A stretch of DNA of 64,000 bases from Microbacterium sp. LWH3-1.2. Its GTDB lineage: Bacteria; Actinomycetota; Actinomycetes; Actinomycetales; Microbacteriaceae. Below the pieces are notes generated by a model. It did no database searches, was not told where the DNA came from, and was given only the letters and a program-made list of their open reading frames with translations. The stretch spans positions 992,001 to 1,056,000 of the forward strand of contig NZ_JBEGIK010000001.1 in NCBI RefSeq assembly GCF_040675855.1, written 5' to 3'. Made by a program: the position numbers and the translations under genes. Shown piece by piece: positions 37,628-46,998 of this stretch; position 1 is the first letter of the stretch; each line of letters begins with the position of its first letter.

Positions 37628-38929
37628 ATGATCACCACCCACAGGAAGCGCCTCCGGGCGATCCTGGCCGCGGGGGCGCTCGCCACCAGCGCCGCCCTGG
37701 TCCTGTCCGGCTGCGGCAGCCGCGCCGGCGAAGCCGCCCCGACGGAGTCGGCCGCAGCCGCCGAGAGCTGCGTCGACACGTCCGGCGACACCATCAAGCT
37801 CGGGTTCCTCAACTCCCTCACCGGGGGCATGGCGATCTCCGAGAAGACGGTGTCGAACGTCCTGCACATGGCCGCGGACGAGATCAACGCCGACGGAGGC
37901 ATCCTCGGCAAGCAGATCGAGTACATCCAGGAAGACGGCGCCACCGACTGGCCCACCTTCGCGGAGAAGACCGAGAAGCTGCTCACCCAGGACTGCGTCG
38001 CCGCGATCTTCGGCGGCTGGACCTCGTCCTCCCGCAAGGCCGTCAAGCCGGTCGTCGAGGAGCACAACGGACTGTTCTTCTACCCGGTGCAGTACGAGGG
38101 CCTCGAGGCCTCGCCCAACATCTACTACACCGGCGCGACGACCAACCAGCAGATCATCCCGGCGATGGACTTCCTCGCCTCGCAGGGCGTCGAGACGCTC
38201 TTCCTCGCGGGCTCCGACTACGTCTTCCCGCGCACCGCGAACGCGATCATCAAGCTCTACGCGGAGGAGCTCGGCATCGAGATCGTCGGCGAGGAGTACG
38301 TGCCGCTCGACAAGGACGACTGGACCACGCAGGTGGCGAAGATCGCCGCGGCGGAGCCCGACTTCATCTTCAACACCATCAACGGCTCGTCGAACGTGGG
38401 CTTCATCAAGGCCTACTACGACGCGGGCCTCTCGCCCGAGACGACGCCGATCATCTCGGTGTCGATCGCCGAGGAGGAGGCGCCGGCCATGGGCCACGAG
38501 GTGACGGGCAACTACGCGTCGTGGAACTACTTCCAGTCGCTCGACACCCCGAACAACCCCGCGTTCATCGAGGCCTGGAAGGCCTACCCGGGCTCGAGCG
38601 GCGTGACCTCCGACCCGATGGAGGCCGCCTACATCTCGATGTACCTCTACAAGGCCCTCGTGGAGGCCGCCGGATCCTTCGACGTCGACGCGGTCAACGC
38701 GGCAGCGGTCGAGAACGAGATCACCGTCGACGCGCCGGAGGGCGTCGTCACGCTCGACGGTGAGAACCACCACATCTCGAAGCCGGGTCACATCGGCAAG
38801 ATCAACGCCGAGAACCAGTTCGACATCGTCTGGGAGTCCGACGCGTTCATCGAGCCCGACCCGTACCTCTACGAGTACGACTGGTTCCCCGCGAACGTCC
38901 GCGACTCGCTGGTCGCCGCCGCGGGCTGA
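37628..38929 (+). CDS. urtA: urea ABC transporter substrate-binding lipoprotein UrtA
   Basis: A 433-residue lipoprotein that captures urea outside the membrane. The lipobox VLSGC gives Cys29. The mature protein has the Urt family pattern: IKLGFLNSLTGGMAISEKT, AAIFGGWTSSSRKAVKPVVE, LFFYPVQYEG, and TSDPMEAAYISMYLY. The ATG at 37628 has GGAG eight bases upstream; a longer frame starts before the tandem repeats and is rejected. A hairpin follows before urtB, likely giving higher binding-protein expression. Confidence 0.96.
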   Translation: MITTHRKRLRAILAAGALATSAALVLSGCGSRAGEAAPTESAAAAESCVDTSGDTIKLGFLNSLTGGMAISEKTVSNVLHMAADEINADGGILGKQIEYIQEDGATDWPTFAEKTEKLLTQDCVAAIFGGWTSSSRKAVKPVVEEHNGLFFYPVQYEGLEASPNIYYTGATTNQQIIPAMDFLASQGVETLFLAGSDYVFPRTANAIIKLYAEELGIEIVGEEYVPLDKDDWTTQVAKIAAAEPDFIFNTINGSSNVGFIKAYYDAGLSPETTPIISVSIAEEEAPAMGHEVTGNYASWNYFQSLDTPNNPAFIEAWKAYPGSSGVTSDPMEAAYISMYLYKALVEAAGSFDVDAVNAAAVENEITVDAPEGVVTLDGENHHISKPGHIGKINAENQFDIVWESDAFIEPDPYLYEYDWFPANVRDSLVAAAG

Positions 38930-38936
38930 TTCTCAC

Positions 38937-38984
38937 GGATGCTGGGGCCCCGTGCCGCACGCACGGCTCGGGGCCTCAGCATCC
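38937..38984 (+). terminator. intercistronic hairpin after urtA
   Basis: GGATGCTGGGGCCCCGTGCCG pairs with CGGCTCGGGGCCTCAGCATCC further on with two mismatches, forming a stem of about 20 bp. It lies 8 bases after urtA and 60 before urtB. Such hairpins usually cause partial termination or protect the upstream mRNA; the operon evidently continues. Confidence 0.65.
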
Positions 38985-39043
38985 CATCCGATCCGCACCC
39001 TGCATCCGCATGGACGCATTCGCACAGAAGGGAGTGATCGCAC

Positions 39044-39928
39044 ATGGACGCACTGATACCCCCGCTGCTCAACGGCAGCGCCGTGGGTGCGCTGCTTCTT
39101 CTGGCAGCCCTCGGGCTCACGCTCATCTTCGGTCAGATGGGGGTGATCAACATGGCGCTCGGCGAGTTCATCATGGTCGGCGCCTTCGTCACCTACCTGA
39201 CCCAGCTCGTCATCCCCTCCAGTGACATCTCGATACCCGTGGCACTCCCGGTCGCGTTCGTGGTGGCCGGTCTCCTGGGACTGCTGCTCGAGGTGAGCAT
39301 CATCCAGTGGATGTACCGCAGACCGCTCGACACGCTGCTCGCCACGGTCGGCGTCTCGCTGATCCTGCAGCAGGTCGCGCTGCAGATCTTCCCCGCCCAG
39401 GGCGTCCCGGTCGAGAACCCCGGGTGGCTGCAGGGGCAGATCGACGTGTTCGGCTACGCGTGGCCCTACCGACAGGCGTTCACGATCCTCCTCGCGCTGG
39501 TGTGCGTGGCCGCGCTCGCCGCGTGGCTCAAGTACACGTCGTTCGGGCGTCGGATCCGTGCGACGGTGCAGAACCGTGACCTCGCCGAGACGGTCGGCGT
39601 GCGCACCCGCAACGTCGACCGGATCACGTTCTTCGTCGGGTCGGGGCTCGCCGGGGTCGCGGGAGTCGCCGCCTCGCTGATCGGCGGCACGAACTCCCAG
39701 ATGGGCGTGCAGTACATCATTCCCGCCTTCCTGGTCGTGGTCGCCGGCGGGATCGGCCAGATCAAGGGCACGATCATCGCCGCGTGGGTGATCGGTGTCG
39801 CGATGGCGTTCTTCGCGGACATGACGAGCGGAAGCCTCGCGCAGGTGCTCGCCTTCGTCCTCGTCGTGATCTTCCTCCAGGTCCGCCCGCAGGGCCTGTT
39901 CACCGTGCGGACGAGGGGGCTGGCATGA
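39044..39928 (+). CDS. urtB: urea ABC transporter permease UrtB
   Basis: A 294-residue LivH-type permease. Family marks: NGSAVGALLLLAALGLTLIFGQMGVINMALGEFIMVGAF (13-51), VASLIGGTNSQMG, and PAFLVVVAGGIGQIKGTI. An AAGGGAG ribosome site precedes the ATG. It forms the membrane channel together with UrtC, whose start overlaps its stop. Confidence 0.95.
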   Translation: MDALIPPLLNGSAVGALLLLAALGLTLIFGQMGVINMALGEFIMVGAFVTYLTQLVIPSSDISIPVALPVAFVVAGLLGLLLEVSIIQWMYRRPLDTLLATVGVSLILQQVALQIFPAQGVPVENPGWLQGQIDVFGYAWPYRQAFTILLALVCVAALAAWLKYTSFGRRIRATVQNRDLAETVGVRTRNVDRITFFVGSGLAGVAGVAASLIGGTNSQMGVQYIIPAFLVVVAGGIGQIKGTIIAAWVIGVAMAFFADMTSGSLAQVLAFVLVVIFLQVRPQGLFTVRTRGLA

Positions 39929-41016
39929 ACAAGCTGACGAAGCTCAACCCGTGGTACTCGCTCATCGGCATCGCGGTGTTCGCGGTGCTCCTGCTGGTCG
40001 TCGCCCCGTCCGTGCTCTCGATGCACTGGATCAACAACCTGGGCAAGTACAGCGCGTGGGCGATCGTCGCGGTCGGCATCGGCCTGGCCTGGGGCCGCGG
40101 CGGAATGCTCGTCATGGGGCAGGGCGTCTTCTTCGCGCTCGGCGCCTACTCGATGGCGATGCATCTCACGCTCGAGACCGCCGGGCCCGACGCGACTCCG
40201 ACTTTCATGATCCTGTACGATCCGCTCGCCGCCGTCCCCGCGTTCTGGGAGCCTTTCCGCAGCGAATGGTTCACGGTGCTGGCGATCGTGCTGCTGCCGG
40301 TGATCGTGGCCGGGGTCCTCGGTTACGCGCTGTTCAAGCGCCGGGTGAAGGGGGCGTACTTCGCGATCCTGACCCAGGCGCTCGCCGTCGCACTGGCGGT
40401 GCTCGTCAGCTCGACGATCCGCGAGACGGGCGGCGACACCGGGCTGAGCGACTTCAAGTACTTCTTCGGCTACGTGCTGAACGACGACGCGAACAAGCTC
40501 ATGATCTACATGATCACGGTGGGACTTCTCATCGTGTGCATGCTGGTGGCGTGGCAGCTGTACCGCAGCCGGTTCGGCGAGCTCCTGCTCGCGACGCGAG
40601 ACGCCGAGGATCGTGTGCGGTTCCTCGGGTACGACCCGGCGAACATCAAGCTCGTCGCCTTCGTGATCGCCGCGGTGATGGCGAGCATCGGCGGGGCGAT
40701 GTTCGTGCCGCTGGTCGGCATCATCACGCCCCAGGAGATCGGCGCCTCCGCGTCCATCCTGTTCATCGCGGGAGTGGCGCTCGGCGGCCGGGCCTCGCTC
40801 TTCGGCCCGGTGCTCGGGGCGATGGCGATCGGCTGGGGCCAATCGAGTCTCGCCTCGAGCTGGCCGGAGGGCTGGATCTACATCCTCGGCCTGCTCTTCA
40901 TCGTGGTGACCCTGTTCCTGCCGAACGGGCTGGCCTCGCTCTTCGGCAGGATGTGGACGACCGTGCGGTCCAGCGCGGACCGGCGCTCCCGGGCCGAGAG
41001 GAGGCTCGCAGCATGA
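39925..41016 (+). CDS. urtC: urea ABC transporter permease UrtC
   Basis: A 363-residue LivM-type permease starting at an ATG overlapping urtB (ATGA). The AWGRGGMLVMGQGVFFALGAYSMAMHL segment, GGDTGLSDFKYFFGY and LGGRASLFGPVLGAMAIGW are characteristic of UrtC rather than LivM. About ten helices and a basic C-terminus. Stop overlaps urtD. Confidence 0.95.
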   Translation: MNKLTKLNPWYSLIGIAVFAVLLLVVAPSVLSMHWINNLGKYSAWAIVAVGIGLAWGRGGMLVMGQGVFFALGAYSMAMHLTLETAGPDATPTFMILYDPLAAVPAFWEPFRSEWFTVLAIVLLPVIVAGVLGYALFKRRVKGAYFAILTQALAVALAVLVSSTIRETGGDTGLSDFKYFFGYVLNDDANKLMIYMITVGLLIVCMLVAWQLYRSRFGELLLATRDAEDRVRFLGYDPANIKLVAFVIAAVMASIGGAMFVPLVGIITPQEIGASASILFIAGVALGGRASLFGPVLGAMAIGWGQSSLASSWPEGWIYILGLLFIVVTLFLPNGLASLFGRMWTTVRSSADRRSRAERRLAA

Positions 41017-41834
41017 GCGGGACCGAATCGACGGCTCCCCTCGAGGGTGCCGGGCAGCCGCTGACTCCGGATGCCGAGACGTCCGTGAAGGTGTCGAACC
41101 TCACCGTGACCTTCGACCAGTTCACGGCCGTCGACGACGTGAGCCTGCTCATGCTCAAGGGGCAGGTGCATTTCCTGATCGGGCCGAACGGCGCCGGCAA
41201 GACGACGCTCGTCGACGCGCTGACCGGGCTCGTCCCGGCCACGGGCACGGCGACGTACGACGGCATGGACCTGCTGTCGATGAAGACGAACAAGATCATC
41301 CGGGCGGGTGTGGGCCGAACGTTCCAGACCGCGACGGTGTTCGACGAGCTCTCGGTGCTGCAGAACCTCGACATCGCCGGCGGGGTGCACCGCAAAGCGT
41401 GGCGACTGCCGTTGACCCGGCGCGGCGTGCCCTCGTACGTCGAGGAGGCGCTCGAGACGATCGGGCTGGCCGAACTGCGCGACAAGCCGGCGGGAACTCT
41501 CGCGCACGGCCAGAAGCAGTGGCTCGAGATCGGCATGCTGCTCGTGCAGGACGCGAAGGTCATGTTCCTCGACGAGCCCGTCGCCGGCATGAACGCCGAC
41601 GAGCGCGACGAGACCGGTCAGCTGCTGCGCCGCATCGGCGACGAGCGCACCATCATCGTCATCGAGCACGACATGGAATTCGTTCGCAACTACGCCGAGT
41701 GGGTGACCGTCATGCACATGGGCAAGCTCCTCACCGCGGGGACGGTCGAGCAGGTGCAGGCCGACAAGCGGGTTCAGGAGGTCTACCTCGGCTCGGCCGC
41801 GGACGCCGCCGTCGAAGGGAAGGGCGATCACTGA
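41013..41834 (+). CDS. urtD: urea ABC transporter ATP-binding protein UrtD
   Basis: A 273-residue LivG-type ATPase, start overlapping urtC (ATGA). Walker A is GPNGAGKTT (57-65); GRTFQTATVFDELSVLQN is the typical Q-loop region; the signature is the Urt-specific LAHGQKQWLEIGMLL rather than LSGGQ; Walker B FLDEPVAGM. Stop and urtE start overlap (TGATG). Confidence 0.95.
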   Translation: MSGTESTAPLEGAGQPLTPDAETSVKVSNLTVTFDQFTAVDDVSLLMLKGQVHFLIGPNGAGKTTLVDALTGLVPATGTATYDGMDLLSMKTNKIIRAGVGRTFQTATVFDELSVLQNLDIAGGVHRKAWRLPLTRRGVPSYVEEALETIGLAELRDKPAGTLAHGQKQWLEIGMLLVQDAKVMFLDEPVAGMNADERDETGQLLRRIGDERTIIVIEHDMEFVRNYAEWVTVMHMGKLLTAGTVEQVQADKRVQEVYLGSAADAAVEGKGDH

Positions 41835-42514
41835 TGCTCGAGATCAAGGGAGTCACCGCAGGTTACGGCCGCACCAAGGTGCTCCACGACGTCACGGTCG
41901 AGATCCCCACGTCCCAGGCGGTGTCCGTCATGGGTCACAACGGCGCGGGCAAGACGACCCTGCTGCGCGTCGCCACCGGGCTGATTCCCGTGATGAGCGG
42001 CCAGGTGCTGATCGACGGCGAGGACGTCACACGGATGCCGCCTTCCCAGCGCGTGAAGCGAGGACTGGGGTACGTCCCCCAGGGGCAGCAGTCGTTCCCG
42101 CAGATGACGACGCTCGAGAACCTGCAGCTGGTGGCGAAGCGGCAGTCCGACATCGACGAGGTCTTCGACCTCTTCCCGGTGCTGAAGGACCTGCTGGGAC
42201 GGCGCGCCGGGCTGCTCTCCGGCGGTCAGCGCCAGCAGCTCGCGATCGCCCGCACGCTGCTGACGAAGCCGAAGCTCCTCGTGCTCGACGAGCCGACCGA
42301 AGGCATCCAGCCGAACATCGTCGCCGACATCGAGCGCGTCATCATCGACCTCACTCGGAGGGGCGACCTGTCGGTGCTGCTCGTCGAGCAGCACGTCGGA
42401 TTCGCACTCCGGTCCACGAACACCTTCTACGTGCTGCAGTCGGGCCGGATCACGATCACCGGGCAGGGCGGGGCCGGCGCCATCGACACGGTGCGTGACG
42501 CGATGGCGATCTGA
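41834..42514 (+). CDS. urtE: urea ABC transporter ATP-binding protein UrtE
   Basis: A 226-residue LivF-type ATPase. Walker A GHNGAGKTT (34-42), the GYVPQGQQSFPQMTTLENLQ loop, signature LSGGQRQQ, Walker B LLVLDEPTEGIQP, and H-loop LVEQHVGF. It completes the five-gene urea importer that feeds the neighbouring urease. Confidence 0.95.
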   Translation: MLEIKGVTAGYGRTKVLHDVTVEIPTSQAVSVMGHNGAGKTTLLRVATGLIPVMSGQVLIDGEDVTRMPPSQRVKRGLGYVPQGQQSFPQMTTLENLQLVAKRQSDIDEVFDLFPVLKDLLGRRAGLLSGGQRQQLAIARTLLTKPKLLVLDEPTEGIQPNIVADIERVIIDLTRRGDLSVLLVEQHVGFALRSTNTFYVLQSGRITITGQGGAGAIDTVRDAMAI

Positions 42515-42574
42515 TTCAGATCGATTCCGCGCGGCAACGCGGCCGAAACACGCCTGCGGCAGGATCCAGTCATC

Positions 42575-44293
42575 GTGGAAGCGCTGGAGGTGGGTGTGCA
42601 TGCGCTGGGCGTGAGAGCCGGCGCGTGGGGCGGGGACGCACGCTCCGCCGCCGAAGACAGCCTCGAGGACTACGCGTTCCGTTATGTGCCGCGCTCGTTC
42701 CGGCGCTGGAGCGCGCTGTCCGTCGGCGGCACGGCCCTCGGATCGATCGCCTTCCTCGCAGATTTCTCGATCGGCGCGAGCGTGGGACTGGAGCACGGCA
42801 CGACGAACGCCGTCCTCGGCATCCTCCTCGCCTCCGTGATCATCTTCATGGTCGGCTTCCCGGTCGCGTTCTATGCGGCGAGGTACAACATGGACCTCGA
42901 CCTCATCGCCCGCGGCTCGGGCTTCGGCTATCACGGCTCGATCATCACGACGGTGGTGTTCGCCGGCTTCACGTGCATCTTCTTCGCGCTCGAGGGCGCG
43001 ATCATGGCTCAGGGCCTGGAGGTCGCGGTGGGCATTCCGCTGCCTATCGGCTACGTGATCTCCACAGTGGTGGTGATCCCGATCGTGATCTACGGCATGC
43101 GCGCGCTGGAGCGGCTGCAGTTCTGGACCACACCGCTCTGGCTCGCGCTTGCGCTGCTCCCGCTCATCTGGGTCGTGTTCACACAGCCCGACGCAGTGAC
43201 GGCGTTCGTCGGGTTCACCGGCGCCTCCGACGGCACCGTGAGCTTCAGTGCCATCGTCGCCAGCGCAGCGGTGTGCTTCGCGCTGACCCCGCAGCTCGCC
43301 GAGCAGATCGACTACATCCGCGTCATGCCGCCCCGCACCGCCGCGAACTCCCGGTCGTGGTGGGCGGCGTTCGTGTTCAGCGGTCCCGGCTGGGTGATCT
43401 TCAGCGGGACGAAGCAGGTGATCGGGCTCTTCCTCGCGGTCTACCTCGTGACGAAGGTGGACCCGGCACTCACCGACCGTGCCGCCGAGCCCGTCAAGCA
43501 ATTCCTCGGCATGTACCAGTCGCTGGTGCCGGACTGGATCGCCATCGCACTGGTACTCCTCCTCATCGTCGTCGCGCAGGTCAAGATCAACGTGACGAAC
43601 GCGTACTCCGGCTCGCTCGCCTGGTCGAACGTGTACACCCGGGTCAGGAAGCGCTACCCCGGTCGAACCGTGTTCGTCATCTTCAACCTGGCGATCGCAC
43701 TCTCGCTCATGCTGATGGACGTCTTCAGTCTCATCTCCTTCGTCCTGAGTCTGTATGCGAACGTCGTCATGGCCTGGTTCGTGACGATCTCCGCCGACAT
43801 CGTGATCAACAAGCACCTGCTGCGGCTGTCGCCGCGCTATCCGGAGTTCCGCCGCGGCATGCTGCACAACTGGAATCCGGTCGGCCCCGTCTCGGTGGGC
43901 CTTGCGTCGCTCCTCTCACTCCTGTGCTTCGCCGGCGTCTTCGGCCCGGCGATGCAGCCCTTCTCCGTCCTCGTTGCGATCGGTGTCGCCGCCGTCGTCA
44001 CCCCGCTCATGGCGGTCGTGACGCGCGGGCGGTACTACCTTCGACGCAGATCGGACGGCATCCCGACCCCGATCCTCGACGACGACGGCAATCCGTCCGG
44101 CGAGCGGCTGCGCTGCCACGTCACCGGCTACACGTTCGAACGGCCGGATATGCTGGCCTCGGCCGAGTCAGGACCACGGGGTGAGCTGCAGTTCGTCTCA
44201 TCTCTGGCACTGACGCTCGACGACTCCGACCGGTACGTCCTCCCGGCGGAGCCGGCCACGCTTCATCGAGACGAGCGGGGAAGGATGCTGTGA
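42575..44293 (+). CDS. NCS1 purine-cytosine permease family transporter
   Basis: A 572-residue membrane transporter of the NCS1 family (purines, cytosine, allantoin or related). Twelve helices follow a 45-residue N-terminus; LEDYAFRYVPRSFRRW and GARYNMDLDLIARGSGFGYHGS-like segments are typical. An acidic C-terminal region of about 90 residues (FERPDMLASAESG, LDDSDRYVLPAEP) extends past the last helix. I used GTG 42575; GTG 42596, with GGAGG before it, is possible. It lies 60 bases after urtE and is coupled to two TetR genes, so it may bring in a nitrogen compound whose breakdown yields urea. Confidence 0.88.
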   Translation: MEALEVGVHALGVRAGAWGGDARSAAEDSLEDYAFRYVPRSFRRWSALSVGGTALGSIAFLADFSIGASVGLEHGTTNAVLGILLASVIIFMVGFPVAFYAARYNMDLDLIARGSGFGYHGSIITTVVFAGFTCIFFALEGAIMAQGLEVAVGIPLPIGYVISTVVVIPIVIYGMRALERLQFWTTPLWLALALLPLIWVVFTQPDAVTAFVGFTGASDGTVSFSAIVASAAVCFALTPQLAEQIDYIRVMPPRTAANSRSWWAAFVFSGPGWVIFSGTKQVIGLFLAVYLVTKVDPALTDRAAEPVKQFLGMYQSLVPDWIAIALVLLLIVVAQVKINVTNAYSGSLAWSNVYTRVRKRYPGRTVFVIFNLAIALSLMLMDVFSLISFVLSLYANVVMAWFVTISADIVINKHLLRLSPRYPEFRRGMLHNWNPVGPVSVGLASLLSLLCFAGVFGPAMQPFSVLVAIGVAAVVTPLMAVVTRGRYYLRRRSDGIPTPILDDDGNPSGERLRCHVTGYTFERPDMLASAESGPRGELQFVSSLALTLDDSDRYVLPAEPATLHRDERGRML

Positions 44294-44856
44294 TGGACGA
44301 GATCGTCGACACTCCGTCTGCGATCCTCGCGAGCGCTGCCATGCTGCTGCGCCAGCGCACCTTCGACGACATCTCGTACGCCGACCTCGCGGAGATCGCG
44401 GACGTCTCGGAGCGCACGATCTACCGTCGCTTCCCGACGAGGTCGCATCTGCTCGAGGCGCTCGGGCGGTGGATCGAGGCCGAGTATTTCCCGGTCCTGG
44501 ACGTCCGCACGCCGGCCGAGTTCCGTGAGGCGGTGCGCGCGCGCTTCCGCGCGTACGACGCCGAACCCGCGTTCGCCTTCGTGGCGGCCCGCGGCGGAGC
44601 ACTCTCGCCGACCGCGGACGACCCCGCCGCGCCGATCACCGAGGCGATCGTGGCGATGATCGAGGCCGCGGCACCCAACCTGAACCGTCGCGACGCGCGG
44701 CGGGCCGCAGCATCCGTCCGGTACTTCGTCTCACCGATGTTCTGGGCACGGATGCGGACCGGATTCGACATGAGTGCCGACGAGACGTTCGGGGTGTTCG
44801 ACCTCACCCTGCGGCGGGTGCTGCCCGCCGCGACCGAGGCGAATCGGGCGGCGTGA
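44293..44856 (+). CDS. TetR family transcriptional regulator
   Basis: A 187-residue TetR protein with helix-turn-helix at about residues 23-55 (TFDDISYADLAEIADVSERT, IYRRFPTR). The ATG overlaps the permease stop (TGATG), so it is in the same operon. It may control the permease or urea genes; no operator could be matched. The C-terminal domain is Ala-rich with no recognised ligand family. Confidence 0.85.
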   Translation: MDEIVDTPSAILASAAMLLRQRTFDDISYADLAEIADVSERTIYRRFPTRSHLLEALGRWIEAEYFPVLDVRTPAEFREAVRARFRAYDAEPAFAFVAARGGALSPTADDPAAPITEAIVAMIEAAAPNLNRRDARRAAASVRYFVSPMFWARMRTGFDMSADETFGVFDLTLRRVLPAATEANRAA

Positions 44857-45425
44857 TGGCGACGCCCGCACCGGCGTCGGAGGTCTCGGGGACGCAGGCG
44901 GCGATCCTCGCCGCCTACACCGAGCTCATCGATGAGGTCGGAACCGACGATGTGTCCTTCCGCCTGATCGCCTTGCGCGCGGGCGTCGGCGAGCGCACCG
45001 TCTTCCGCTACTACCCGACGCGCGTCGACCTCCTCCTCGCGACGGCGGCCTGGATCGAACGCACGATCTTCACGCGCGCCGAGTCCGACTCGATCTTCGA
45101 CGTGCCGATCGCCATCCGTGAAGCGATGGAGGCGTACGATCGGCGGCCCGAGCTGGCCCATGTCGTGGCCGAGACGGCGATGCGCGGGGTCAACGGCTCA
45201 GATCCCGCACCGCATCGCGAGGAATTCGACGGGATGCTGCGCCGGGAGGCTCCGGCGCTCGCCGACGCCGACCGGCGAGCCGTCGTCGCCGCGCTGTGCC
45301 ACCTCGACTCCGCCGCGACCTGGGTGACGATGCGGCGCGAACTCGGCATGAGCGGCCGCGACATCGCCGACGCCGCGACCTGGGCGGCAGAGGCCATCCT
45401 GGACCCGATTCGCGATCTCGGGTGA
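44856..45425 (+). CDS. TetR family transcriptional regulator
   Basis: A second TetR protein, 189 residues, whose ATG overlaps the stop of the previous one (TGATG). HTH at about 28-62 (DVSFRLIALRAGVGERTVFR YYPTR). Low but recognisable similarity to its neighbour in length and layout (ERT[IV][FY]R[RY][FY]PTR) suggests an old tandem duplication. The two might act as a heterodimer; this is inference. Confidence 0.85.
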   Translation: MATPAPASEVSGTQAAILAAYTELIDEVGTDDVSFRLIALRAGVGERTVFRYYPTRVDLLLATAAWIERTIFTRAESDSIFDVPIAIREAMEAYDRRPELAHVVAETAMRGVNGSDPAPHREEFDGMLRREAPALADADRRAVVAALCHLDSAATWVTMRRELGMSGRDIADAATWAAEAILDPIRDLG

Positions 45426-45478
45426 GGCGCACGTGATCCGCTCCGCCGCGGACCCCGCTCGGCCATGGACGGATCGGA

Positions 45479-46903
45479 TCAGTGCTCCCGAGCCAGCCCG
45501 GCGGCGATCGCAGCGATGACGGCGACGATGGCGGTGCCGAGGAAGAGCCAGGAGAAGCCGCTGGTCAGAGCCTCGGGCGCGGCCACGCCGTCGTGGAGCA
45601 GCATCTCCGTGCGCAGTGCTGCGACGGTGCCGAGCAGGGCAAGGCCGAGTGCGCCGCCGATCTGCTGGCTGGTGTTGACCAGGCCTCCCGCGAGGCCCGA
45701 TTCGCCGCCTTCCACACCGTCGACGGAGAGCTGGGTGGTGGTGACGAACGCGCCGCCCATACCGATCCCGATCAGGATGCCAGGCCCGAGGATGTCGGTG
45801 ACGAACTGCGCCTCGGCAGGCGCGAACGACAGCCAGACGAGGCCTCCCGCGAGCAGGAGGAGCGAGCCGATGAGCGTCGTCTTCGTGCCGATCCGGGTGA
45901 TCACGGCAGGGACGACGCCGGCGACGATGACGAGGGCGCCCGCCAGCGGCAGCTGGGTGAGCCCCGTCGTGAGCGCGTCGTACCCGAGCACGGCCTGCAT
46001 GTAGACCGACAGCGCGAAGAACAGCGCGACCATCGCGGCTCCGATGAGAAGCATGACGACGTTGCCGACGGTCAGGTTGCGGTTGCGGAAGATCTGGAGC
46101 GGGACGAGCGGCTCGGCGGCGCGGCGCTCGATGAGGACGAACGCGACTCCCAGCACCATCGCGGCCGCCACCAGGCCGAGGGTGAGCGGATGCGACAGTC
46201 CGACCTGCTCGATCGCGCTGAGCGCGCCGACGGCCGCGACGAGGGCGCCCGTGATGGTTGCTGCTCCGGGGATGTCGAGCCCTCCGTGCGTGGCGGGAGC
46301 GTCGCGCGTGACGAGCAGCGGGACCGTGACGAGCACGACTGCGCCGATCGGGACGTTGACGAAGAAGACGGACTGCCATCCCAGCGTGGCTGTGAGGATC
46401 CCGCCGAGCAGGACGCCCGCGGCGGAGCCGATGCCCGCCACCCCGCCCCACACGCCGAGTGCCTTCGTGCGGTCGCCGGTCTCGGGGAAGAGCTGGGTCA
46501 GCAGCGCGAGCGCGGAGGGGGCGAGCAGCGCCGCCGAGACGCCCTGCAGCGCTCGTGCCGCCAGCAGCATCTCGCTGGTGGACGACAGGCCTGCGACCCC
46601 CGACGCGGCAACGAAGCCGGCGGTGCCGATCAGGAAGATGCGGCGGTGGCCGTATCGGTCGGCGAGGCGACCGCCGAGCAGGAGCAGGCCGCCGAGGGCG
46701 AGGACGTAGGCGGTGATGACCCACGCGAGGGCGGCCGTGTCCATGCTGAGTTGTGCACCGAGGACGGGCAGGGCGATGTTGACGATCGACGCGTCGAGAA
46801 CGACGAGGAACTGGGCGAGAGCGAGCACACTCAACGCGAGCCAGCGACGGGTGCTGCGGGCGGTCGGCGCTGGCGCGGCGACCGGCGTGGGGGTGGTGGT
46901 CAT
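45479..46903 (-). CDS. DHA2 family MFS multidrug transporter
   Basis: A 474-residue proton antiporter with 14 helices. DHA2 marks: LDASIVNIALPVL (motif D1), GGRLADRYGHRRIFL (motif A), and LGGILTATLGWQSVFFVNVPIG (motif C). The ATG at 46901-46903 has an AAGGAT site; a longer frame begins inside the operator region. It is next to a TetR gene on the same strand, with matching palindromes before both genes, so it should be repressed by it. Confidence 0.93.
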   Translation of the reverse strand: MTTTPTPVAAPAPTARSTRRWLALSVLALAQFLVVLDASIVNIALPVLGAQLSMDTAALAWVITAYVLALGGLLLLGGRLADRYGHRRIFLIGTAGFVAASGVAGLSSTSEMLLAARALQGVSAALLAPSALALLTQLFPETGDRTKALGVWGGVAGIGSAAGVLLGGILTATLGWQSVFFVNVPIGAVVLVTVPLLVTRDAPATHGGLDIPGAATITGALVAAVGALSAIEQVGLSHPLTLGLVAAAMVLGVAFVLIERRAAEPLVPLQIFRNRNLTVGNVVMLLIGAAMVALFFALSVYMQAVLGYDALTTGLTQLPLAGALVIVAGVVPAVITRIGTKTTLIGSLLLLAGGLVWLSFAPAEAQFVTDILGPGILIGIGMGGAFVTTTQLSVDGVEGGESGLAGGLVNTSQQIGGALGLALLGTVAALRTEMLLHDGVAAPEALTSGFSWLFLGTAIVAVIAAIAAGLAREH

Positions 46904-46940
46904 GGTCGTGATCCTTTCGAGGGGTGTGATGGGAGAGGTA

Positions 46941-46960
46941 GAGTGAGTGGTCACTCACTC
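46941..46960. promoter_or_regulatory. TetR operator before the MFS gene
   Basis: GAGTGAGTG-GT-CACTCACTC is a 20-base palindrome with 9-base arms, 38 bases upstream of the MFS start. A close relative lies before the TetR gene. Confidence 0.75.
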
Positions 46961-46998
46961 TTCGGGGCACACGAGACGTCAGGCGTCGCGCATACCGT

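Noticed and set aside
41828..43867. 679-codon minus-strand frame opposite urtE and the NCS1 permease
   Set aside because: Shadow composition (Arg/Asp/Glu/His-rich) without motifs.
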